DNA of 64,000 bases from Channallabes apus (Eukaryota; Chordata; Actinopteri; Siluriformes; Clariidae): NCBI GenBank assembly GCA_030522415.1, contig CM060107.1, forward strand, positions 4,080,847 to 4,144,846. The letters run 5' to 3'. Positions 11,730 through 23,612 of this stretch are shown in pieces. Every line of letters begins with the position of its first letter. Position 1 is the first letter of the stretch. The position numbers and the translations under genes are program-made. The notes under the pieces were generated by a model that searched no databases, was not told the origin of the DNA, and saw only the letters and a program-made list of their open reading frames with translations.

Positions 11730-13191
11730 AGTGTATTCAGGGTATTTTGTTTTTCCTGGGCAAAGTTCTGTTTGCTACCAAGTTGGAATTGTAAATTACT
11801 CATGTGGTGTATAAATTGATTATGTCACTTTGCTTGAGTTGAAATAAAAGTGTTCCATTGCAAATTTGTATAAGTCATTGACTGAAATCATATATAATTA
11901 GTATATGCAGACATATCTTAATATTGACTTAAATTATGTATAATAATTATATGTAGATTTAAAGTAATATAATTGCTATAATATAAGGAATTATGTGGAA
12001 ACATATAAAGTTTGAAGAGCAGGCACACAATTTCCCTATTAAAACAATATGAAATCTGTATGAAACACAAACAAAATGTAAATAAATCCTATATGACTTT
12101 TATTAGATTAGCATACAATGCAGTATAAGAACTTTACATGATTTGTATATTTTTTACTAATACCATACATATTTGCATACTATTGTCATGTAAAACTCAT
12201 ATAAGACTTCATACAGTATTCATATATGACCCAAAAAAATCCCCTACAAGTTTTATGTGTGCTTTTTAGTATGAAAGTGGCCATAATCGGTCTGATTTTG
12301 CATAGGACATGTATTGGGCTTATATGAAACATAGTATGTTATTCTGACCTGTTTAAGTAAGAAAGATATATGATTGCTTTATATGAATCATGCAGGTTTT
12401 TTTCATATGGGTTCCCTTGGGTCTCAGGCTACTGGCCTGTTGAGCCATTAGTCTGATTAGCTATGAGCTAGCTTAGCAGCTAATGTGCAGAACTGGTGGT
12501 AGACCTAGACAAGCCTGTCTTGTTTGTTTATCCCTTGCATGTATAGTCCCTAATGTTTAGTCCGTTAGGCTGTTTATGTCTTGTCTCGTCCAGTTTGTAT
12601 CCCCGTGTCTGTACTGTATTAGATCGTGTAATCCCGAGTCTCTTTGTGTTTTGAGTTCCCGTTTGATGGCATGCTCCATGTTTTTAGCCAACTTCCTTAG
12701 TTCATGTTTTGATTTTATTATTAAAGACTCTTTCTGTTTCACTGCATCCCCTCTGCATCTATGCCTCAACACCAAGCCCACAGTCCAACATCACAGCAGA
12801 ACGTGACATTATCTTTAAAATATTTAATTATAAATCTGTGTACAGGATTTGAACTGTAGATGTTTAGAACATATGATTCACCACAAATGTATAACTTGAA
12901 ACAGGCCAGAGATCTCGTCTACATCTATAGAACTTTTGTTTGAGAAGACTCGAATCATCCACATAAGAGGGATGTTCAAGTCAAACTGGGACTAAGTGTT
13001 CCCTTCATTCTTTTGATTCTCTGTGCCTGTTTGTATGTTCTCCCTAGAGGAGAGAATGAGAAGAAGTAAAAGTGGATTTTTTTTCCCACCATGACAGACT
13101 GCATGCTGAAAATCAGAATAAATACTGACTATCTGAGCTCAGATCTCGACTTTACTCCAGTGGACTTTATTAAAGTGGTTGAATGAAAATA
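11730..13191. other. Unassigned; possible LTR remnant at 12430-12800
   Basis: 11730-12430 is AT-rich with repeated CATATAA/TATATGA motifs but no identified family. The part 12430-12800 ends in TTATTATTAAAGACTCTTTC, a TTTCACTGCATCCC stretch and AACGTGACA, which resembles the 3' half of a fish Gypsy LTR. No partner LTR or 5' end is found, so this is tentative. Confidence 0.3.
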
Positions 13192-13390
13192 TACTCAACA
13201 AAAAAAGAAACGTCCCTTTTTCAGGACTGTGTATTTCAACAATAATGTTGTAAAAATCCAAATAAATTTACAGATCTTCATTGTCAAGGGTTTAAACAAT
13301 GTTTTCCATGCATGTTCAATTAACCATAATCAATTAATTAACATGCACCTGTGGAATGGTCGTTAAGACCTTAACATCTTACAGAAAGTA

Positions 13391-15181
13391 CACTGTAAAA
13401 AATGAATACTGAAAATAGTTGTTGGAAAAAAGAAATATATGTTGGGCTAATATAATGCTGGTGTCAAAAAAGAAAAATATGTTTTCTCAATGATTGTATA
13501 AATTTCATTACTCAACTACGAAAGTTTCATCAAGGCAACGAGTATAACTGTGTTCATGAAACATTTAACTGCAGACAAACAATTTTATGTTGGACGAACA
13601 AGAGAGACCTCTGCGCATGCGCAAAAGCGTTCTTCCAGAATTTTCGAACTTCCCGCTATTTCTTCCGGTGAGTACTTCATGGAAACTAACTGTCCTCGGC
13701 ATGCAAAGTAATCAGCAATTTTAGCTTTATAACATATATATTATCCAGCAGCAAGCTTTAGAACATTATATTTTCGAGTGTTCATTTATATAATTTGGAG
13801 TGTTTCAGCTCCTAACGCATTTTTTTTTTCAGATGGTATGTACATTGACATTAATGTTAATCTATGAAACCGCTAAAGTTTACTTACGTTACATGCATTT
13901 TAATCAATTTAATGACTGATAATTTCAAAGGCTATTTGAAAAAGACGGCATTAGTGCGCCACTGAGGGAGCTTAATGTTCTCACTCCTTCATCATTCATT
14001 AACCTTATAGTGTCTGAAAACGGTTATAATGGCTAAACGGACATTTTTTGTCTAGGATTTTTAAATTATTGGCACATTTCACTATGGTTGTTTTATGGTT
14101 TTGAACTACAAACGGTTACTTAATTAGTTATTCATATATTTTTCTTTTTGTATTTCAGGTATTAGGGAGAATATCTGGGAAACAGTGCTTACTGCATCTG
14201 CAAACAATCTTGGAGCTTGGCAAAATTATTTCACAACATTTTTTTTAATCTTAAACCATTTCTGAGTTAAAATAAATTTCTGAATATTTTATTTTCAAAT
14301 AAGCCACTGCACGTTTTTACTGAGAAATATCAGTATGTTTTGTTCTACAAGGCAGAAGTCTATTTTTCCAGTATACTGTTTTGACTGAGTGTGATATTAG
14401 TAAGCTTTGTAACATGAATGTTAAGGGCACAGTTTCATTCTTGCATTTTGGAATGTTATTTGCATATTTTGTTATAACAATGCAGCAGTTGTTTATTTGT
14501 TGAAATAGAGTTTTTGGATTATAGGATTGCACTTAATCAATGTTGATAGCCTTTAACAGGTGTTTAAAGTTTACATAAAAAAAATATTCAAATTTAGAGG
14601 AATGTGTCATGTTATTTGAAATGTGGCTACAGTGAATAGTGAACAGGGACAGGGGTAGCTCAGTGGTTAAGGCATTGGACTACGGTTCAGAAGATCCCAG
14701 GTTCAAACCCCACAACCACCAAGTTGCCACTGTTGGGCCCTTGAGCAAGGCCCTTAACCCTCAACTGCTCAGATGTGTAATGAGATAAAAAATGTAAGTC
14801 GCTCTGGATAAGAGCGTCTGCCAAATGCCTAAATGTAAATGTGAATAACCTACGCAAGTAAACTTTAAGATGTTAATTTCATAATTATGCAAGCATAATT
14901 TCCAATTCAAAAATTTACCTTTCAGTCAACTTGGAACATTTAATTGACACAACATTATATTTCAATTTGAGACTGCTTGTTGGCCTAACTAGGCATGTTT
15001 ATTCAGCATAGAACATTTAGTTGACAGAATGTTTTATTTCAATTTGTGTGTACATTTAGAGGTAATCAGCACAGCAAAAACAAAATAGTTTACACAACTT
15101 AAATTGAGCCAACTAAAAATTTTAGGTGCAACAGGTCACTAGAAATTTTTTAGTTGGAGTAGCAAGAATTTTTTTACAGTG
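13391..15181. mobile_element. Non-autonomous CACTA-like element nested in Tc1
   Basis: It starts CACTGTAAAAAATGAA at 13391 and ends TTTTTTTACAGTG at 15181, with TA on both sides (13389-13390 and 15182-15183). Inside are a promoter-like GCGCATGCGC patch (about 13614), a splice-like GGTGAGTA (about 13666), an acceptor TTTCAG at about 14158 and AATAAATTTC near 14273. This suggests a former transcription unit whose coding part was lost. A SINE lies at 14651-14840. Confidence 0.75.
14651..14840 (+). mobile_element. tRNA-derived SINE (HpaI/AvaIII-like tail)
   Basis: The head GGGGTAGCTCAGTGGTTAAG resembles a tRNA A-box and GGTTCAAACCCC a B-box. The 3' part TAAGTCGCTCTGGATAAGAG followed by CGTCTGCCAAATGCC is the tail common to many fish SINEs mobilised by L2-type LINEs. 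A partial GTGAATA direct repeat is seen on both sides. Confidence 0.85.
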
Positions 15182-15262
15182 TAGGCATTTAAGGTCACAG
15201 TTGTAAAAACGCAGGACACTAAAGAAACTCGTCTACCGACTGTGAAAAACACCCAAAGAAAG

Positions 15263-15654
15263 ATGCCCAGGGTCCCTGCTCATCTGCGTGAACGTGCATT
15301 AGGCATGCTGCAGGGAGGCATGAGGACTGCTGATGTGGCTATAGGGCAATAAATCGCCATGTCCGCACTGTGAGACGCCTAAGACGGCGCTACAGGGAGA
15401 CAGGAAGGACAGCTGATCATCCTCGCAGTGGAAGACCACGTGTAACAACACCTGCACAGGATGGGTCCATCCGAATATCACACCTGCGTGACAGATACAG
15501 GATGGCCACAACAACTGCCCGAATCACACCAGGAACACACAATCCCTCCATCTCACAGCAAGAACTGACAAATATGGTCCAGTCCATGAGGAGGAGATGC
15601 ACTGCAGTACTTCAAGCAGCTGGTGGCCACCAGATACTGACTGCCACTGACTGA
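15263..15654 (+). pseudogene. Tc1-like transposase remnant
   Basis: From ATG at 15263 the frame reads MPRVPAHLRERALGMLQGGM, then breaks at an in-frame stop near 15350. It resumes as RLRRRYRETGRTADHPRSGR with PRVTTPAQD, the paired-like DNA-binding region of Tc1 transposases. The last part, TNMVQSMRRRCTAVLQAAGG, is the C-terminus, so the whole DDE catalytic core has been deleted. Confidence 0.8.
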
Positions 15655-15812
15655 TTTTGAGCCTCCCTTCATTCAGGGACACATTGGGAAACATTTTTAC
15701 TTCATGTCTTATGGTGTCGACTCTTTTAGTGTTCATACAAATATTTACACATTAAGTTTACTGAAAGTAAAAACAGTTGAAAGTCAGAGGACGTTTCTTT
15801 TTTTGCAGAGTA

Positions 15813-16610
15813 TATAAGGATCTCATGCTGTTACTTCTAAAAGGTCGCACATGTGATTTATTATTTGACATAAGAATGACATATAAAAGGTATGGGGGTA
15901 TTAATATCTAAAATTATTAGTGATTTTTTTTTACTGAATAAATTTTTATTTCTCGCAAATAATATTAGTAAAAACTTGAATGGAACCTTGAATGGTAAAA
16001 TCTTAGAAATATGAATATATAAATTTATTTATTTAAATTTATTCATTTGCTTTAATAACAGTGTCAGGACACCTCCTAAATGGAAAGCTCATTGTTCGTA
16101 GTTGTGTGCTGCTTATCTGGGCCAAGATCAATCACATGCAGGAATGTTCACTGGTCTTATCTGGAGTGTCGAATGCTACTTAATATTTAAATGTATTAAT
16201 TTGCTTTAATAACAGAGTCAACCTATTTTTCTGTTTGTATTGGATTCACGCTGCAGAAAGAACTGCCTTTTACATTTGCCATGAGTTTGTGTAGTGTTAT
16301 CCACTTTTTGATGAGAGATAATGAATTTAACTTGCTATTTTGCTTTGGGGAAATTTGGCATTGTTATACTTGGGTTAGGCATTGTGGGGACGAGGGTTCG
16401 ATTCCAACCTCAGATCTGAGTACATAGTGTTTGCATGTTCTTCCTATGCTTACTTACTGTAGTTTCTTCCAGGTACTTTAAAGACGGTGGAGTAAGTGAG
16501 TATAGAAGATGAATAAAGTAAATAAAGTATGGCACTATCCTGATTATTAAATGTCATATAGAATGTTTTCTTTGCTTAATATTCTTCTACATTTGAAAAC
16601 TAGTTTAAGT

Positions 16611-16649
<39 letters not shown>

Positions 16650-16861
16650 TAATTAATCTTTAACCACACTGCATAGAATATCATTTCAGTGTTTTCATCT
16701 TCACATCATACGTTTCATGGGAATGACCTACTGTGTGTAATTGTTCTGACTAACATTATTCATAATTCACCCTCAACAGGTTGTTCCAATGAAACAGTTG
16801 TGATTAGTTACCAAAATGAATATTTAAATATTTTTTATGTCTAATCAAATTTAGGCCACTC
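15813..16861. other. Unassigned AT-rich sequence with an (AAT)n tract
   Basis: No gene or known element end is evident. An (AAT)n microsatellite occupies 16611-16652. A pair of similar TTTGCTTTAATAACAG segments lies near 16050 and 16200. Confidence 0.5.
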
Positions 16862-17207
16862 GTGGATTAGCGGTTAGCATTTTCTTTTTTCACTTACAGG
16901 GTCCAGATTCGATTCCCATTGGGGTCTGTGTGGTTGGCATTTGCATGTTGTCCCCGTGCATGGTGGGTTTCCTCCCATAGTGGTACTCCCATAGTTCCCA
17001 TAGTGCAGTGGTTCTCAAACTTTTTCTGTCATTCCCCACTTAAGGGGGTGAGCAAATTTTCAAGCCCCACTTGTCAACAAAATAATAACAAAATCTGCCA
17101 AGTTTACTGTTTATTGAAATATCAATTTCTAAACCAATAAGATCAAACAACACCAAGTTAAAAACAGATAAAATACACGTGCAATTGTTATAAAAGGCTT
17201 ACGTTGC

Positions 17208-17483
17208 TCAGCAATCGTTTGTAGTTTTTTTGCACTGGCCAATTCTGTATGCAACTTTGAATGAAGCCATTTGTGCTTTGCTGTCCACTGATTCAGATTT
17301 TACCATGCGATTCTCCTGCTGTCTGTATTCTGCCAGCTTTCTTTGAAAGAAGTCGAGTGGCTTATTAACGTGTGTTGTCTCTAAGTGTCTTCCTAATTTG
17401 TTGGGTCTCATGCGGTCTGCTGCCAGCGGTATAAGACACAAAACACACACAGGTCTCTCCTCTGCCCCCACCATCACCACCAT
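17208..17483 (-). pseudogene. hAT transposase N-terminal fragment, BED-type zinc finger
   Basis: The frame contains CVLC, then LGRHLETTHVNKPLDFFQRK. The spacing CxxC...HxxxxH is that of a BED zinc finger, and the K[PL]LDFFQRK extension is typical of the ZBED5/SCAND3-like hAT group. The RNase H-like catalytic region and dimerisation domain are absent, so it is a truncated remnant. Confidence 0.8.
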
Positions 17484-17562
17484 GAAGCAAGTTAGGCTTC
17501 ATTAGTGGTGGGCGATATAACTAAAATCTTCTATCACAGTAGAAGCTATTTTCTACCTCGGT

Positions 17563-17566
<4 letters not shown>

Positions 17567-17639
<73 letters not shown>
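17567..17639. repeat. (TA)n microsatellite
   Basis: An uninterrupted TA run of about 36 units inside the hAT element. Confidence 0.95.
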
Positions 17640-17641
<2 letters not shown>

Positions 17642-18996
17642 CACAATATAGCAATTTGTATCTGAAAATGCATAAATAAAAATTCAAACACAAAGAAACT
17701 GTTTTACATGTAATTTTATATAAACTGTGAATTGCTGAGGTTTGCCGCATTTTTTTTTACTTTGGCCATAATCGTTTGGATGCTTGGATTTCAGATGATA
17801 GAAGAGGTTTAACGTGTTTCCACCACTTGTTAAAACAGTGAACTTGCGTACCTTGCAAATCAAATTAAAAAATTCTATTTAATTCAAACCTTAAAATAAA
17901 AGACTATGAATAGGAAATAAATATGAAAAATAAAATAGGGGGTAAATTTAACTAGGAAAGAATAAAATAAAATATAAAAACTAAAGTTAAAATAAAATAA
18001 CTGTACAACAATACACAATATAGAAAATATATGAAGAATATGTGAACAATAAGAGCAGCTTTACGAGTAGGAAAAGAATGGTAATGTCCAGAGTTGTGCA
18101 ATCCACATTTTTAAAGTGGATCACGTTCATCTCATTCGTATCACTTTTCTTATACCCAAACTAAATCCACACCACAGACGAGGCAGCTTTTTTCTTTACA
18201 ATCTCCTCGTTGTTGGTTTTGTCACATATAAGCAAGCTCACTGCTCGTCTTCTTCCATTGTCGAAGTGTATGTGAAGCCAAACACATCAAAAGTGGGACG
18301 AAACCGCGGCACCCGATTGAACCAAATATCTGCGCAAATACAGCGCAGCCCGACTATCTGGATAGCGCAGAGATGATCTGGTTTATTTGCGCAGCCCGGT
18401 GGATCGCGCAGCGCCGCTCGAATGCGACCCACTATGTTTTTATTTACAAACTATTTAAAATGTCAGGACTGTTTAATATTGTTTCCGCCTTGCCATGCCT
18501 GGTTTGTATGTGCGCATCCCAGAAAATGTATTTTGATGGTCGGCGCGGTTTATTTCTGTCAGAGTCGCCCAGCGCTGCCCAGCGCAGGTTTGTGATTCGA
18601 GCAGCGCTGCTCAAGTTGGCCCGAAGTTATTGTTCCACTATGGTTCCACTTTTTCTCCCGGCCCACAACTGATGTTATTTTAAATTTTCTTGTATTAATG
18701 ATCCATTTATTTGTGTGTGATTGTTTAGTTTTGAGCGTACGCTCTTCATTATCAATAAAGAAAAGCATGAATTAGAATATGTACTTTCCTGTTTTTCCTC
18801 CGGTTCATTGCGCCCCACCTGTCATGTCTGTATTCCCCACTAGTGGGGCGCGCCCCACACTTTGAGAACCACTGCCATAGTGTATGAGTGAGTTTGTGAG
18901 TGTGTGTGTGCGCCTCGTGCTCTAAGAGTCCTGCTATAGGATCCAAGCTCCCCGGAACCCTGAATACAGGACAACTGGGTACAGTCGATGAGTGAG

Positions 18997-20037
18997 TGAG
19001 TAAAAACTAGTCGCTCACTTGTCAGTTGACCAGAAGTCGACTTTGTTCTTATTGTTCTCAGCAAATCCTTGAATAAGAATTTTTATATTACTTTTTTTTC
19101 ATAAGAAATTGTAAACATTTTGTATATGTCGCTAAAAGTGATGTCCATCCTGTCATTTGGGGAAAGTGTGAGAAATTGGTCGATATAATCAGTGACATCA
19201 CCAGCATCACCTTCACTGGAAAGAATAACACTAAGTACATTCCGTATTCACACATATATTTTACCATTTTCATTATATTGTGTTTGTAGTTTGATGTTAA
19301 GCTCAACATGTCGACAAGAAATTCGAAACATGTGATAAACAGCACACAGTCACCTGCAACAGTGAATCACTTTACTAACTGAAGATCCACCATGTGATCA
19401 TAGGACAGAATAGTGAGGGACATTTCGTAAATGGTTGCTAGCTAACAAACAAAAACAAAACCTCCCCCCACACCTGACACACACACACACACACACACTC
19501 GCTCTCTCAACCTCTCCCTAAGCTGTGCTTTACACAGACCAAAACAAGCTCCGTTTCAAATCCTACACACAGCGCTCGGCCAGTGCTCACACACCGAGCT
19601 CACTGACAGGACTCGCCTTCAGTTCGGACCAGAGTTCTTACACCGGTGCGACCTGTTTTTGTCCGGTTTTTACACACGACACGCACGAAATGCGCAGTCC
19701 GCCGGCTCGAGCTGCAGGCGCGCCGCGCACTTTTATGGCTACTGCGCGAGACTGCGGCTGTCTAGCTGGCCGTGCCGGGCCTCGGAAGAAAGAGGAAAGG
19801 CCTTTCTCACTAAACGTGTGCTTGAACGCTTGAGATCTGCTGTCAGGACTCGGATATTCGCAGAGAAATGTCCGGAGAAAACACACTCGCTATCGTGTGA
19901 CGGAAGCGCAGGCATTCAGCGGCTGCCGGGTTGAGTCTACACCGTTCTCATGTGTGCTTTAAGATCAGAGGGGAGGTTCCAGTGTTTTACAGCGTGATCA
20001 GCGTTACACTCGTTTATTCTACTTAGCTCCCTGAGAG
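18997..20037. other. Upstream region of the H1 gene
   Basis: 18997-19440 is unassigned. 19440-20037 is increasingly GC-rich, with a CA repeat at 19478-19498 and overlapping open frames on both strands (19525-19934) that look like CpG-rich non-coding sequence. An AAACACA motif at 19879-19885 resembles the H1-specific AC box. No clear TATA box is seen at a standard distance from the H1 ATG. Confidence 0.4.
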
Positions 20038-20655
20038 ATGGCAGAAGTGGCTCCCGCGCCTGCCGCCGCGCCGGCCAAAGCGCCCAAGAAGAAAGCAGCT
20101 TCGCGGCCAAAGAAAGCCGGGCCTAGCGTCGGCGAGCTGATCGTCAAAGCGGTTTCCGCGTCCAAGGAGAGGAATGGCATCTCTCTCGCTGCCCTGAAGA
20201 AAGCTCTGGCTGCCGGTGGATACGATGTGGAGAAGAACAATTCCCGCGTCAAGCTCGCCGTCAAGAATCTGGTGGAAAAAGCGGTCTTGGTTCAGACCAA
20301 AGGTACCGGCGCGTCTGGCTCTTTCAAGCTGAACAAGAAGCAAACCGAAGTCAAGAAAACCGCGCCCAAAGCGAAGAAACCGGCCGCCAAAAAGCCCGCA
20401 GCGGCGAAGAAGCCCAAGAAGGTAGCGGCCAAGAAACCCGCCGCCGCCAAGAAGTCTCCTAAGAAAGCGAAGAAACCTGCGGCGGCCAAGAAAGCCACCA
20501 AGAGCCCCAAGAAGGCGAAAAAGCCGGTGACCCCTAAGAAGGCAGCCAAGACCCCAAAGAAGTCGAAGGCAGTTAAGCCCAAGACTGCCAAAGCGTCCAA
20601 GGCTGCCAAGCCTAAAGCGCCCAAGGCGAAAAAGGCAGCTCCTAAAAAGAAGTAA
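20038..20655 (+). CDS. H1: Linker histone H1
   Basis: A 205-residue intronless H1. An Ala/Pro/Lys-rich N-terminal tail (residues 1-25) precedes the winged-helix globular domain, about residues 26-98 ([20 protein letters not shown] to ASGSFKLNK). The C-terminal tail of about 100 residues is almost only Lys, Ala and Pro, with SPKK and TPKK phosphorylation-type motifs. H1 binds linker DNA at the nucleosome dyad and compacts chromatin. The start follows GAGAG and is the first ATG of the frame. The length is normal for replication-dependent fish H1. A histone stem-loop follows at 20693-20708, and H2A and H3 lie downstream in the same orientation. Antisense and shifted frames are shadows. Confidence 0.97.
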   Translation: MAEVAPAPAAAPAKAPKKKAASRPKKAGPSVGELIVKAVSASKERNGISLAALKKALAAGGYDVEKNNSRVKLAVKNLVEKAVLVQTKGTGASGSFKLNKKQTEVKKTAPKAKKPAAKKPAAAKKPKKVAAKKPAAAKKSPKKAKKPAAAKKATKSPKKAKKPVTPKKAAKTPKKSKAVKPKTAKASKAAKPKAPKAKKAAPKKK

Positions 20656-20692
20656 ACATTAAGTTTATTTCTTTCATATTTCCCTCCTAAAC

Positions 20693-20708
20693 GGCTCTTT
20701 TAAGAGCC
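20693..20708 (+). terminator. Histone 3' stem-loop (H1)
   Basis: GGCTCTTTTAAGAGCC, with a 6-bp stem and TTTA loop followed by ACCCACC, lies 38 nt after the H1 stop. SLBP binds this element in histone mRNA for 3' processing in place of polyadenylation. Confidence 0.95.
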
Positions 20709-21105
20709 ACCCACCTTTTCGTTTAATGGGCAATAATCCACTTTTTTGTCAAACTACATGAATAGAATAACCATGTTATTCAATATATAATTTATAAACT
20801 TAACCATGTTAAATTTTTCTTTTGGGTAAATCTGTTTTGGGACAATGCTAATTGTTAAAAGCGCTATACACAATAATTTAATTGAATACTATAAGATTCT
20901 AAGGAATCTTTTTTGCTAAAGTATACACTTCAGTCTAGTAAAAGTATATTGGAATGCATGTAAACCATAAATATAAAAGGTTTTTAATAATGCGTGTAGA
21001 ATAAAAGCATAAAAACTCGTGTAATTCTTTATTATGTATTTCTGTTATCTTTTGCTGAGAGGGGGCGGGGTTGAAGAGAAGTTTGAATTCGACGGCGTGT
21101 TAGTG
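20709..21105. other. H1-H2A spacer
   Basis: AT-rich spacer with no gene or element recognised. It becomes promoter-like after about 21060 with GGGGGCGGGG, a possible GC box. Confidence 0.5.
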
Positions 21106-21165
21106 ATTGGTTGGTTTGTCACAACGATTGTAGCCAATGAGGATGCAGCAGTTTAGACTATATTT
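21106..21165 (+). promoter_or_regulatory. H2A promoter (CCAAT boxes and TATA)
   Basis: ATTGG at 21106-21110 (inverted CCAAT), CCAAT at 21133-21137 and TATATTT at 21159-21165 precede the ATG at 21229. This is the usual arrangement for replication-dependent histone genes. Confidence 0.75.
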
Positions 21166-21225
21166 GAAAGCACTAGTGAACGTCGCTTACATTTTCGGTT
21201 CCTTTTGAACACGTTAACGTAGTGA

Positions 21226-21615
<390 letters not shown>

Positions 21616-21648
21616 TTTCACTCACTGCTGCCTTCTCCAGTATCCAAA

Positions 21649-21664
21649 GGCTCTTTTAAGAGCC
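21649..21664 (+). terminator. Histone 3' stem-loop (H2A)
   Basis: GGCTCTTTTAAGAGCC, 33 nt after the H2A stop codon, followed by ACCA. It is identical in stem and loop to the H1 copy. Confidence 0.95.
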
Positions 21665-22380
21665 ACCAATGTTTACTTTAAAAGTGTTATTTTTCCTCAT
21701 AAGTTCAAACATTTATTGAAGGGAATTATAAATAATTTGTAATAAGAGGTTCTGACACAATTAGAATTGTTTGTTGGAGATCTATACTATATAATGTGTC
21801 AGTGATTCTATTGTATCGGTTCAGTCAGTTGAAACGTCTAAGTTAATTGTGTGGATGTTATAACTTTTAGTTGAGCAGGAATATGATTAAGACTACCAGA
21901 CCGGAATAGTATTTTCAGAGTGGAACCATTGTTCTCCAGTCAGGGAAGAGTCAGGGTTTAATTGTGTGCGACACTGTGTACTTGCCCATGTGACAGTCGA
22001 GTTCGACAGACAGTAATATTTTGAGCTACAGTGTTGTGCAGAAATGTTTTTCTGAAGGCTTTTATGGAATTAATATATACAAGATTTAGTTAATTTTTTC
22101 TCTTCAACTTCTTCTGACCAATGAGGTATGTGATGTTTTACTTTATGCTTAAAGTTAACCGCATGCTAGCGGACATTACACAAGAGGAATGTGATGGTCA
22201 GCAACGACAAAAAGCCGCATGGGGCTTTTAGAATAAGAAGAAAATGTGCATGAAATTTGTTTTAACGTTGCATTATAAATGTGATAATTTTGAGATGTAT
22301 ATGTACAAAACAATGTATATCCTTGTAAATAACATTCAATAAATTTTGTTTTAAACGCAAGCAGCGCGCTCAGCTTTCAA
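21665..22380. other. H2A-H3 spacer
   Basis: No gene, SINE or transposon end was recognised. An AATAAA sits near 22338. The H3 promoter begins just after. Confidence 0.5.
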
Positions 22381-22385
22381 GACGC

Positions 22386-22418
22386 CCAATCAGCGCAGCC
22401 GAGCGCTAAAGCTATAAA
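22386..22418 (+). promoter_or_regulatory. H3 promoter (CCAAT and TATA)
   Basis: CCAAT at 22386-22390 (CCCAATCAGCGC) and TATAAA at 22413-22418 lie 67-99 bp upstream of the H3 ATG. Confidence 0.85.
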
Positions 22419-22460
22419 TGGGCCGCGTTCTCTAGTGTCACTCATTCTGTTTTTCTTTGA

Positions 22461-22895
<435 letters not shown>

Positions 22896-22923
22896 ACATT
22901 AAACTCCGTCTAAACCTCACAAA

Positions 22924-22939
22924 GGCTCTTTTCAGAGCC
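22924..22939 (+). terminator. Histone 3' stem-loop (H3)
   Basis: GGCTCTTTTCAGAGCC lies 28 nt after the stop. The stem is intact and the loop reads TTTC, a normal variant. Confidence 0.95.
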
Positions 22940-23612
22940 ACCTCATTGTTTCAGGAAAGTCTGCATGTTTTTCGATTTTTAATAGTGCTAAGTTTTTACA
23001 CTTTCATACACAAACTGCTAGCAGTGTGAAGCTAACACAATAGGGTCATGTATCTGTATTATGTTTGACAATTGAAAAGTTTTATGAAGTGATAAAAGGT
23101 TCACGACTTTTGTTATAAACCTCCTCAGGTAGAATATTTTAGTTTACAAATGCAGTAGATAAGGCTTGGGATTATTTTAAGAAAGTAATAAAGTATGCTC
23201 AAGTAATACATAATATTTTAAACTCTTCAAAGGAGGAATGAACCAGGCTGGGACTTTTTAAAAGCCTCAGGAATCTTTTGCTGGTGTTTAGAGTTAATTA
23301 GTTGATTCAGATGATTAGGTTAATAGCTCGTTTAGTGAACCTTTTCATGATATGCTATTTTTTTGGGGTTTTCATGAGCTGTATGACACAATTATGGAGC
23401 GATATGAATATTGTCCGCGATATCGTTCCATACACAATCATCAATATTAAAACAATAAAAGGCTTGAACTACTTCAGTTGTGTGTAATGAATGTAAAATA
23501 TGTGAAAGTCTAATGTATATCAGCACATTACAGAAAATAATGAACTTAATAATGAAAGATAATGAAATTTTTTGAATATTTTTAAAATATTTTTTTTAAT
23601 CATAAATGAAAT
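22940..23612. other. Unassigned sequence after H3
   Basis: AT-rich, no recognisable gene or element end. A short frame at 23302-23487 is hydrophobic but has no supporting features. Confidence 0.4.

Larger units (their letters stand above)
13192..15812 (+). mobile_element. Dead Tc1-like transposon, itself interrupted
   Basis: Terminal inverted repeats CTCAACAAAAAAAGAAACGTCC (left) and GGACGTTTCTTTTTTTGCAGAG (right) are flanked by TA. A defective transposase remnant is at 15263-15654. The element is split by the CACTG-ended element 13391-15181, so its own sequence is only about 0.8 kb. Confidence 0.85.
17006..18874 (-). mobile_element. hAT transposon (Charlie/Zaphod-like ends)
   Basis: Inverted termini CAGTGGTTCTCAAACTTTTT (left) and CACTTTGAGAACCACTG (right) are diagnostic of hAT elements. 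The 8-bp duplication CCATAGTG flanks it at 16998-17005 and 18875-18882. At 1.87 kb it is internally deleted. Only the transposase N-terminus (17208-17483) is recognisable, and a long TA repeat sits at 17567-17639. Confidence 0.93.
16862..18996 (+). mobile_element. Diverged SINE split by a hAT insertion
   Basis: The left part (16862-17005) has GGATTAGCGGTTAGCATTTT, GATTCGATTCCCATT and GCATTTGCATGTTGTCCCCG. The right part (18875-18996) has GTGTGTGTGCGCCTCGTGCT through CTGAATACAGGACAACTGGG. Together they make one copy of the same SINE family as at 3206 and 8561, more diverged and hence older. Confidence 0.8.

Noticed and set aside
19525..19934. Three overlapping frames upstream of H1
   Set aside because: GC-rich promoter-proximal DNA is open in several frames. 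No homology, and the frames overlap on both strands.
20292..20624. Antisense frame over the H1 gene (and similar ones over H2A, H3, H2B and H4)
   Set aside because: Histone coding DNA commonly leaves the opposite strand open. These are shadows.
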